NCBI GenBank assembly: GCA_937941745.1
Contig: CALDGV010000393.1
Location: 1-6,472, forward strand
Origin: an uncultured Prosthecobacter sp.
Lineage (GTDB): Bacteria > Verrucomicrobiota > Verrucomicrobiia > Verrucomicrobiales > Verrucomicrobiaceae
Direction of reading: 5' to 3'
Length of the DNA stretch: 6,472 bases
In this document: piece by piece, positions 1 through 5,698 of the stretch
Numbering within the stretch: the stretch's first letter is position 1
Layout of the letters: the number at the start of each line of letters is the position of its first letter
Notes under the pieces: model-generated
What the model was told of the DNA's origin: nothing
The model's database searches: none
Seen by the model: only the letters and a program-made list of their open reading frames with translations
Position numbers and translations under genes: made by a program

Positions 1-337
1 AGCCTGCGGGCTTCAGCGCCTCTGCGATGGTGATCTCCTGCGGCCGCAGGGCATGGCCCCAGGAAAACACGCCATAGCGGTTTGGCGTGCGGCCTGTCAT
101 CACACTTCCACGAGTGGGGGAGCAGACAGGTGCCGCAGCATGAAACTGATCAAAGCGGACGCCCTCCCTGGCCATGGCATCAAAGTTCGGTGTCTGGACC
201 TTGGGATGGCCGTTGTAAGCCATGTCTCCCCAGCCCTGGTCATCCGCCATCACCAGCACGATGTTCGGAGGGCTGGTGTTGACGGCATGGGCGCTGAGGA
301 GAAATCCGCTCCAAAAGGCTGTGAAGATCCATTTCAT
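1..337 (-). CDS. Secreted sulfatase (arylsulfatase A family), N-terminal part, cut by the left window edge
   Basis: The first 112 residues of a formylglycine-dependent sulfatase are visible; the rest lies beyond the left edge. Residues 1-18 form a signal peptide (basic K2, hydrophobic core, AHA at the likely cleavage site), so the enzyme acts in the periplasm or outside the cell. The start of the alkaline-phosphatase-like fold follows: [14 protein letters not shown], where D32 and D33 are the usual calcium ligands. The active-site motif is [13 protein letters not shown] (residues 70-82), which fits the classical sulfatase signature. C72 is the residue an FGE-type or anSME-type enzyme would oxidise to formylglycine. 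The family hydrolyses sulfate esters, often of polysaccharides; the substrate cannot be told from this fragment. An in-frame ATG at 349 would add four residues (MLTV), and neither start has a good ribosome binding site. It lies 83 bases after the gene ending at 421 and may be co-transcribed with it. Confidence 0.93.
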   Translation of the reverse strand, partial: MKWIFTAFWSGFLLSAHAVNTSPPNIVLVMADDQGWGDMAYNGHPKVQTPNFDAMAREGVRFDQFHAAAPVCSPTRGSVMTGRTPNRYGVFSWGHALRPQEITIAEALKPAG

Positions 338-338
338 G

Positions 339-369
339 ACGGTCAGCATACCCGCTCTGCGGAGACCGT
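339..369 (-). promoter_or_regulatory. Nested inverted repeat just ahead of the sulfatase start (possible mRNA hairpin)
   Basis: ACGGTC at 339-344 pairs perfectly with GACCGT at 364-369. Inside it, CCGC and GCGG flank a 3-base loop between about 351 and 361. In the leftward transcript this would form a two-part stem ending one base before the ATG at 337 and covering the alternative ATG at 349. It could limit access to the start codon or mark a processing site. The stems are short (6 and 4 bp) and the internal loop is uneven, so chance is a real possibility. Confidence 0.25.
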
Positions 370-420
370 GGCAAGCCTGCTTGCGACAATCAGACGCTGC
401 CGCCCTACAAGGCTCTCCGC

Positions 421-1323
421 TCAGCGGTTTTGCAGTTCGGAGCTGCCGTTCTGCTTGAAGTACTCATCCCTCAGCCGGCGCAGTTCCTGCAGGCGTGACA
501 TGGTGGACTGGGCATTCACCACACGCTGCTGCTGCTGCGCACGCACAAAGGGGTTGTTGGTTCCGAGGTTTCTCCAGGGGCCGGGAGGAACTTCGCTCAC
601 ATCCACAAAGCGCCAGTCGCAGCGGCTCATGCTGCGCAGGCCCAGGTAGTCGCGAACAGCGGGTGAGATGTCGATGCCGGCACCATTGTTGCTGGAGTTT
701 TTCGGGCGGGCGTTGCCGAAGACGTACTCGTGGTCGTCGGTGAGGAAGGGGCCGCAGTCTTCCCATTGGGCATAGCAGACCCGGTTGCCGTATCGGATGG
801 CCAGCCACTGGCCATGCAGCACGCTTTTGCCGGAGCGGGTGAAACGCTCTTTGAACCAGGGGATCACGCGTGAGGCCTCCGACTTGTGGGTCCGGTAGTC
901 GAGGCAGTCATTGTAGGGCAGGGCAACGTAGAAGGGGTTCAGGCCCGGAGTGAAGGCCAGGGGGCAGAAGTTGGGTCCACGCTTGCTTGGGTCCGGGTCG
1001 TCATAGCCGCCAAAGTTTTTGACCCACTCTGTGTCCCAGGAACTCTTGTCGTTCGGCGTCGGATTGTTTTCCGTGGGCTGTTCGCCCACCCAGAAGACCG
1101 TCGCCACGATGTCTGTCTTCCAAGGGTATCTCGCATATCCGGTGCGCGGCATCGTCGGAGCGTTGATGCGGGGCACGGAGACGCTGCCTGGAGCCGCCTT
1201 CACGGGTGCGGCAGCTCCCGATGCACTGACCTGGGGCAGGGATTGAGCCCAGGCCATGCCCCCGATGACCAGACAGGCGGCTGGCAGCAGCGCGAGGGAT
1301 CGATGTGGGCGGTCGAGGCGCAT
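421..1323 (-). CDS. Exported protein of unknown function with an RlpA/double-psi-barrel-like region
   Basis: The protein has 300 residues. Residues 1-26 are a signal peptide (basic start, hydrophobic core 10-24, cleavage after AWA). A low-complexity Ala/Pro/Ser linker follows at 30-60, then a globular part at about 65-255. Its C-terminal half contains QWEDCGPF (186-193), a Tyr-Val-Phe-Gly segment near 200, [14 protein letters not shown] (216-229) and DWRFVD (236-241). The order GPF ... D-[IL]-S-x-A ... LG ... hydrophobic strand resembles RlpA-like double-psi barrels, with D218 at the position of the conserved Asp; this is inference by eye. From memory, similar exported proteins with GAG-DVSPA and WRFVD motifs occur in several phyla without assigned function. 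Five cysteines lie in the mature part (120, 140, 183, 190, 235), so disulfides are plausible. Residues 263-291 (QQQQ, then Leu/Arg/Glu-rich) look helical or coiled coil. A peptidoglycan or polysaccharide role is possible but unproven. The ATG at 1323 is the only sensible start, since it opens the signal peptide; no Shine-Dalgarno precedes it. Confidence 0.88.
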   Translation of the reverse strand: MRLDRPHRSLALLPAACLVIGGMAWAQSLPQVSASGAAAPVKAAPGSVSVPRINAPTMPRTGYARYPWKTDIVATVFWVGEQPTENNPTPNDKSSWDTEWVKNFGGYDDPDPSKRGPNFCPLAFTPGLNPFYVALPYNDCLDYRTHKSEASRVIPWFKERFTRSGKSVLHGQWLAIRYGNRVCYAQWEDCGPFLTDDHEYVFGNARPKNSSNNGAGIDISPAVRDYLGLRSMSRCDWRFVDVSEVPPGPWRNLGTNNPFVRAQQQQRVVNAQSTMSRLQELRRLRDEYFKQNGSSELQNR

Positions 1324-1347
1324 GGGTTTTCGGGGGAGGGGGCGGAG

Positions 1348-1389
1348 ATTTTATCCGATTTTGGGCGGTACAGGCAATTTTAAAAAATT
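1348..1389 (-). promoter_or_regulatory. Candidate sigma-70-type promoter for the exported-protein gene (starting at 1323)
   Basis: Read on the minus strand, TTGCCT (1372-1377; 4 of 6 to the -35 consensus) is followed after 18 bases by TAAAAT (1348-1353; 5 of 6 to the -10 consensus). An A/T-only block of 14 bases (1376-1389) overlaps and extends upstream of the -35, like an UP element; it is the most A/T-rich spot in this GC-rich window. Transcription would start near 1341, giving a leader of under 20 bases before the ATG at 1323. The assignment rests on sequence likeness only. Confidence 0.4.
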
Positions 1390-1477
1390 CGGCTCCAGGA
1401 CTTGGGGGGCTGGACAAGGGAAAAACGAAGGGCCGGATGGGACCTGCTGTCGTGCTTTGAAGTTCAATCTGCAGCCT

Positions 1478-1524
1478 TGCGGAAAGCTTGTCCGCAGCCT
1501 TTGCCCTTGCCCTGCGCAGGCTGC
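1478..1524 (+). promoter_or_regulatory. Overlapping inverted repeats in the leader of the ROK gene
   Basis: TGCGGA (1478-1483) pairs with TCCGCA (1491-1496) across a 7-base loop. GCAGCCT (1494-1500) pairs with AGGCTGC (1518-1524) across 17 bases. The two stems share 1494-1496 and cannot form fully together. A second copy of GCAGCCT at 1471-1477 could also pair with 1518-1524, and CCTGCGCAGG (1511-1520) is itself a perfect palindrome. This may be alternative mRNA folding or an operator ahead of the gene starting at 1554. No U-tract follows, so it is not a standard attenuator. In GC-rich DNA such short repeats also arise by chance. Confidence 0.25.
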
Positions 1525-1553
1525 CGCGCATTCTCCGCGCCCTTTTTCCACCT

Positions 1554-2498
1554 ATGTCTGACTCTCCTCGCACCTCCGTTGGCATCGACTTTGGCGGCAC
1601 CTTTGTGAAAATCGGCGTGTGCCGGGGCGGTGAGCTGCTCATGACCGATGAGCCCATCCCCACGGCGAATTTCGCCGGTCCTGCTGCGCTCATCACTGAG
1701 ATGGCCGCCCGGGTGGAAAAGCTCCGCCAAACCTATCCAGACATCTGCGCGATCGGCGTCGGCGTTCCCGGACTGGTCGATTTCGAGCATGGCTTCGTGC
1801 ACATCCTCACGAATGTCCCCGGTTGGAAGCATGTGCCTCTGAAGGCTATCCTGGGTGAGAAGACCGGCCTCCCGGTCGTGGTTGAGAATGATGCCAATGC
1901 GATGGCCTGGGCTGAGTTCCGCTACGGAGCCGCCCGTGGCCTGACCAACATGGTGGCCCTGACCATGGGTACCGGCATTGGCGGCGGACTGGTCTTGAAC
2001 GGCCAGATGTACCGCGGCAGCGGCTGCGCTGCTGGAGAGATCGGCCAGATGAGCATCGACTGCGATGGCAAGCCGGGCCATTACGGCAATCTCGGCGCCC
2101 TGGAGAAGTACACGGGCAATCGGGAGATCGCTGAGCATGCCGTGCAGCGCTATGCCGAGGCGCACATCACCAAGACGCTCGATGAATGCACGCCCAAGAA
2201 GATTGCTGAAGCCGCCAAGGCCGGTGATGACATCGCCCGGCAGGTCTGGGACGAGGTGGCAGACTGGCTCGGCACGGCCATTTCGAGCATCGCCTGGCTG
2301 CTCAATCCTGATGCCTTTGTCATTGGTGGCGGCGTAGCCCAGGCGGGTGATTTGATCTTCGATCCGCTGAAGCGCAAAGTACAGTCTATGCTCAGCACCG
2401 TCGTCTGGGAACGGCTTCAGATCTTGCCGGCCAAGTTCAGCAACGAGGCGGGCATCATCGGCAACGCAGCCCTGGCTGCGGATGCTGTGTCCGCCTGA
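1554..2498 (+). CDS. ROK-family sugar kinase (glucokinase-like) lacking the zinc-site cysteines
   Basis: This 314-residue cytoplasmic protein is normal in length for a ROK kinase, a family that phosphorylates hexoses with ATP. Visible elements in order: phosphate-1 motif DFGGTFVKIG (12-21); VGVPGLVD (69-76); ENDANAMAWAEFRYG (111-125), with D113 as the expected catalytic base; phosphate-2 motif GTGIGGG (139-145); sugar-binding GEIG (161-164); adenosine-region motif FVIGGGVAQAG (255-265). No helix-turn-helix precedes the kinase domain, so it is an enzyme-type member rather than an NagC/Mlc-like repressor. The oddity is the zinc site: the usual ExGH and CxCGxxGCxE appear as EIGQ (162-165) and GHYGNLGALE (175-184). 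The His and all three Cys are therefore replaced, while E162 and E184 remain. The substrate is unknown. The frame is open back to a TTG at 1488, but ATG 1554 puts the phosphate motif at the usual distance; it has no Shine-Dalgarno. Neighbours give no pathway clue. Confidence 0.95.
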   Translation: MSDSPRTSVGIDFGGTFVKIGVCRGGELLMTDEPIPTANFAGPAALITEMAARVEKLRQTYPDICAIGVGVPGLVDFEHGFVHILTNVPGWKHVPLKAILGEKTGLPVVVENDANAMAWAEFRYGAARGLTNMVALTMGTGIGGGLVLNGQMYRGSGCAAGEIGQMSIDCDGKPGHYGNLGALEKYTGNREIAEHAVQRYAEAHITKTLDECTPKKIAEAAKAGDDIARQVWDEVADWLGTAISSIAWLLNPDAFVIGGGVAQAGDLIFDPLKRKVQSMLSTVVWERLQILPAKFSNEAGIIGNAALAADAVSA

Positions 2499-2512
2499 GC
2501 CTGGGGTCGGAT

Positions 2513-2543
2513 GTCCCGGGAGAAGGATGAATCCTCCCGGGAC
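2513..2543. terminator. Perfect 10-bp GC-rich hairpin between convergent genes (candidate bidirectional terminator)
   Basis: GTCCCGGGAG (2513-2522) and CTCCCGGGAC (2534-2543) are exact reverse complements around an 11-base loop. The hairpin sits in the 56-base gap between the ROK gene ending at 2498 (plus) and the efflux-pump gene ending at 2555 (minus), where it can serve both transcripts. Neither side has a T-tract, so it is not a canonical intrinsic terminator. It may instead pause polymerase, protect the mRNA 3' ends or work with Rho. The stem is certain from the sequence; the function is inferred from position. Confidence 0.6.
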
Positions 2544-2554
2544 GATGCCTGTGG

Positions 2555-5500
2555 CTACTCGTGCTTCACTTCCCGCTCGATCCAGTCGTAGAGCATGGGC
2601 AGCAGAAGCAAGGTCAGCAGCGTGGAGCTGATGATGCCTCCAATCACCACGGTGGCCAGAGGCCGCTGAACTTCCGCGCCGGCACCGTGGGCAAGCGCCA
2701 TCGGGACGAAGCCGAGCGCGGCGACGAGTGCAGTCATCATCACGGGTCGAAGCCGCGTGGCGACGCCGTTGAGCACGGCATCACGTACGGACATGCCTTC
2801 CTCGCGCAGCTCGTTGAAGTAGTTCACCAGCACGAGGCCGTTGAGCACGGCCACGCCGCTCAGCGCGATGAAGCCGACGGCGGCGGTGATGCTGAAGGGC
2901 ATGCCGCGCAGGCCAAGGGCGATGATGCCGCCAGTCAGAGCGAGCGGGATGCCCGTGGCGACGAGCAAGGTCTGCCGCACGCTGCCGAAGGCGAAGAAGA
3001 TGAGCATCAGGATGAGCACCAGGGCTGTCGGCACGACGATGGCGAGGCGCGCGCGGGCCTCCTGGAGGTTCTCAAAGGTGCCGCCGAACTCGAAGTCGTA
3101 GCCCTCAGGGAATTTGACCTCCTTTTTGATGCGTGCGGAGGCTTCATTGACGAAGCCTTCCATGTCGCGCCCCTTCACCCCGACGAGCAACGCGGCCCTG
3201 CGCTGGGTGCGGCTGTGGCGGATGGGATCAACGGCTTTCTCAATGCGGATGTCCACGGCATCTCCCAGCGGGATCATCCCGTAATCACCGACCCGCAGAG
3301 GGAGGGATTTCATCATCTCCTCCTTCGATCGGTCCTCTTCGGGAAGACGCACCACAATGTCGCGCTTGCGGTTGCCTTCGACGACCTGACCAGCGACTTC
3401 GCCACCGAGGCCGGCGGAGACGGCGCGGTTCACCTCGGAGAGTGGCACGTTGTATTTGGTGAGCACGTCACGCTTCACCTGGAGCACCACGGTGCTCGGG
3501 CGCCCGTCGGTTTCGAGCTCGGCCTCGCCGCCAGGTGTGTCATTGATGATGTCCTTGACCTGATTGGCGAGCTTTTCGAGCACATCGAAGTCGGTGCCGT
3601 AGATGCGTACAGCCAGCTCAGCTTTCGTGCCTTCCATCATCTCGTTGAAGCGCGTTTCGATGGGCTGCCCGAACTCGATCGTCTGCCCTTCATGCTCGCG
3701 CAGAGCTTCTTCTTCGATGGCGGCCATGAGCTCTTCCTTGGTCGTCGGCAGGCCGGGGCCTTTCGGCCATTCGTCGAGCGGCTTGTAGAAGACGTAGAAG
3801 TCGGTTTCGTTCGGCGGCATGGGGTCGGTGGCCACCTCGCTGGTGCCGCTGCGCGTGAAGAAGCGTGTCACCATGGGGAACTTCTCGCGCACCATCTTGC
3901 CGAGTTCGAGGTCCTCGTGGAGCGACTCTTTGAGGTTCATGCCGACCTTGCGGTAGATCATGGCCGCGATGCTGCCTTCATCGAGTTTCGGCACAAATTC
4001 AGCGCCGAGCGTGGTGAATTTCCAGCCGCAGAAGGCGAAGAACCCGATGGCGATGAGAACGACCATCCAGCGGAACTTGATGACGAGGCGGAGCATCGGC
4101 TGGAAGATGCGGTTGAGCCCCGCAATGATGAAGTTTTCCTTTTCGGCGATGTTTCCGCCAAGGAAGAAGGAGCACATCGCCGGCATCAACGTCAGTGCGA
4201 GCAGCAAAGCGCCTGCGAGGGCGAAAATGACTGTCACTGCCATGGGGCGGAACATTTTCCCTTCGATGCCGGTCAGCGTCAGGATCGGCAGATACACAAT
4301 GGTGATGATCAGGACTCCGAAGAACATCGGCGAGGCCATTTGCTTGCTTGCCGCCAGCACTTCCCGTGAGCGCTCCTCGCGCGTCAAAACCCGGCCGAGA
4401 TGGTGCTGCTTGATGCCCAGCCGCCGGACGATGTTTTCCACCATCACGACCGCGCCGTCGATGATGAGGCCGAAGTCCACCGCACCGAGGCTCATCAGGT
4501 TCCCCGACCAGCCGCCCTGCACCATGCCGCTGATGGCGAAGAGGAACGAAAGCGGGATGGCGAGTGCGACAATCAGAGCCGCCCGCCAGTTTCCGAGCAG
4601 CACCAGCAGCACGACGACCACGAGGATCGCACCTTCAACGAGGTTCTTTTCCACGGTGCTCACGGTGGCTTCGACGAGGTCGCTGCGCTCGTAAACGATG
4701 GTCACATCCATGCCCGGCGGGAGTTTTTCGCGCACTTCCTCGAGCCGCGGGGCCACGCGATGGCAGACGGTGCGGGCGTTCTGCCCCATGAGCATCATGA
4801 CGGTGCCGAGCACGACTTCTTCACCATCCATGGTGGCTGCACCACCGCGGAATCCGGCTCCCCACTGCACCTTGGCGACGTCCTCCACCTTCAAAGGCTG
4901 CACAGCTGCACCAAACTTGACCGGCAACTTGGCGATTTCCTCCGCGGTGCTCACGCGGCCGACGCTGCGGATCGTGAGCTGCTCGCCATCGCGGTTGATG
5001 ATGCCGCCGCCGGCGTTCTCGACGTTGCCGCGGATGATGTCGGCGAGCTCGCCAACCGTCATGTTGGCAGCCTTGAGCTTGTCCAGCATGGGTTCAACGG
5101 TGACCTGACGCTGGTGGCCGCCGTTGCTGTTGATCTCGGCGACGCCCTGCACGGTGCGCAGCATGGGTTTGACCACATACTCATGCGTTTCCCAGAGGCG
5201 CATGAGGCCCTCGCGTTCATCGGCGGGCTTCTCCTTGGCGTCCTTTTTCCAATGCAGCGTGTAGTAGAAGATTTCGCCGAGGCCGGTGCTGATCGGCGCG
5301 AGGCTGAGCTCACTGCCCGGCGGCAGATCCTGCATGACAGCGGTGAGGCGCTCGGTGACGAGCTGACGTGCGCGGAAGATGTCCGTACCGTCCTCAAACT
5401 CGACCGTGACCTGGCTGAGGCCGAATTTGGTGATGGAGCGTGAGTCGAGCACGCCGGGCATGCCACTGAGCGCCATTTCAATCGGCCGCGTGATGGCGCG

Positions 5501-5686
5501 CTCCGATTCCTCGGGCGCGAGCGCCGGCACGGCAACGTTGACCTGCACTTGCGGGCCGGTGAGATCCGGCACGGCATCGATGGGCAGGTGCATGAGTGAA
5601 TAAAGCCCTCCGCCAAGAAGGCAGAAGGCACCGAGCAGCACGAGGGCGCGCTGCCGGACGGAAAACTCCAGCAGGAAATTGAGCAT
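2555..5686 (-). CDS. czcA: Heavy-metal RND efflux pump, CzcA/CusA family (probably divalent cations)
   Basis: This complete 1043-residue inner-membrane proton antiporter has the usual HME-RND length. It drives metal export from periplasm or cytoplasm through an adaptor and an outer-membrane channel. The twelve-helix layout is visible: TM1 at about 14-33; a large periplasmic loop; TM2-TM6 at about 351-504; TM7 at 540-557; a second periplasmic loop; TM8-TM12 at about 881-1032. TM4 carries DFGLIIDGAVVMVEN (404-418), with the proton-relay acids D404, D410 and E417. That DFGxxxDGAxxxVEN form is typical of Zn/Co/Cd/Ni pumps, not the Cu/Ag CusA type. By my alignment from memory, two of the three CusA metal-binding methionines are Glu here (E627, E682). 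Other family marks are PIDAVPDLTGPQVQV (35-49), QPIETRFNE (674-682) and GNRKRDIVVRLP (771-782). The ATG at 5686 follows the channel gene by 12 bases without a Shine-Dalgarno, so translation is probably coupled. The exact metal is unproven. Confidence 0.98.
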   Translation of the reverse strand: MLNFLLEFSVRQRALVLLGAFCLLGGGLYSLMHLPIDAVPDLTGPQVQVNVAVPALAPEESERAITRPIEMALSGMPGVLDSRSITKFGLSQVTVEFEDGTDIFRARQLVTERLTAVMQDLPPGSELSLAPISTGLGEIFYYTLHWKKDAKEKPADEREGLMRLWETHEYVVKPMLRTVQGVAEINSNGGHQRQVTVEPMLDKLKAANMTVGELADIIRGNVENAGGGIINRDGEQLTIRSVGRVSTAEEIAKLPVKFGAAVQPLKVEDVAKVQWGAGFRGGAATMDGEEVVLGTVMMLMGQNARTVCHRVAPRLEEVREKLPPGMDVTIVYERSDLVEATVSTVEKNLVEGAILVVVVLLVLLGNWRAALIVALAIPLSFLFAISGMVQGGWSGNLMSLGAVDFGLIIDGAVVMVENIVRRLGIKQHHLGRVLTREERSREVLAASKQMASPMFFGVLIITIVYLPILTLTGIEGKMFRPMAVTVIFALAGALLLALTLMPAMCSFFLGGNIAEKENFIIAGLNRIFQPMLRLVIKFRWMVVLIAIGFFAFCGWKFTTLGAEFVPKLDEGSIAAMIYRKVGMNLKESLHEDLELGKMVREKFPMVTRFFTRSGTSEVATDPMPPNETDFYVFYKPLDEWPKGPGLPTTKEELMAAIEEEALREHEGQTIEFGQPIETRFNEMMEGTKAELAVRIYGTDFDVLEKLANQVKDIINDTPGGEAELETDGRPSTVVLQVKRDVLTKYNVPLSEVNRAVSAGLGGEVAGQVVEGNRKRDIVVRLPEEDRSKEEMMKSLPLRVGDYGMIPLGDAVDIRIEKAVDPIRHSRTQRRAALLVGVKGRDMEGFVNEASARIKKEVKFPEGYDFEFGGTFENLQEARARLAIVVPTALVLILMLIFFAFGSVRQTLLVATGIPLALTGGIIALGLRGMPFSITAAVGFIALSGVAVLNGLVLVNYFNELREEGMSVRDAVLNGVATRLRPVMMTALVAALGFVPMALAHGAGAEVQRPLATVVIGGIISSTLLTLLLLPMLYDWIEREVKHE

Positions 5687-5698
5687 GGGTCGGAGGGT

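Noticed and set aside
371..384. GCAAG/CTTGC hairpin after the exported-protein stop as a terminator
   Set aside because: It has a 5-bp stem with a 4-base loop and no T-tract, too weak to separate the gene from the downstream sulfatase.
525..538. Run of CTG triplets (QQQQ on the minus strand) as a microsatellite
   Set aside because: It is only four units long, inside a coiled-coil-like tail; too short to call a repeat locus.
53..649. A 198-codon plus-strand frame over the sulfatase and exported-protein genes
   Set aside because: It is antisense to the sulfatase signature and to the end of the exported protein; its composition is Arg/Cys/Ser-rich noise.
1488..1553. N-terminal extension of the ROK protein from a TTG at 1488
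   Set aside because: The extra 22 residues are not seen before the phosphate-1 motif in this family, and the ATG at 1554 gives the normal distance. The stretch is better read as leader.
1001..1696. A 231-codon minus-strand frame across the divergent intergenic region
   Set aside because: It overlaps the exported-protein gene in another frame and is antisense to the ROK start. Its Arg/Pro/Ser-rich product has no family likeness.
1464..2165. A 233-codon minus-strand frame opposite the ROK gene
   Set aside because: It is antisense to a gene with all the ROK motifs and shows no recognisable features.
2561..4369. A 602-codon open frame on the plus strand opposite the pump gene
   Set aside because: It is fully antisense to a certain CzcA gene. 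The product is extremely rich in His, Glu, Asp and Ala with no domain or membrane pattern, as expected from the mirror frame of GC-biased codons.
4400..5443. A 347-codon open frame on the plus strand opposite the pump gene
   Set aside because: It has the same His/Asp/Ala-rich mirror-frame composition and lies wholly inside the CzcA gene on the other strand.
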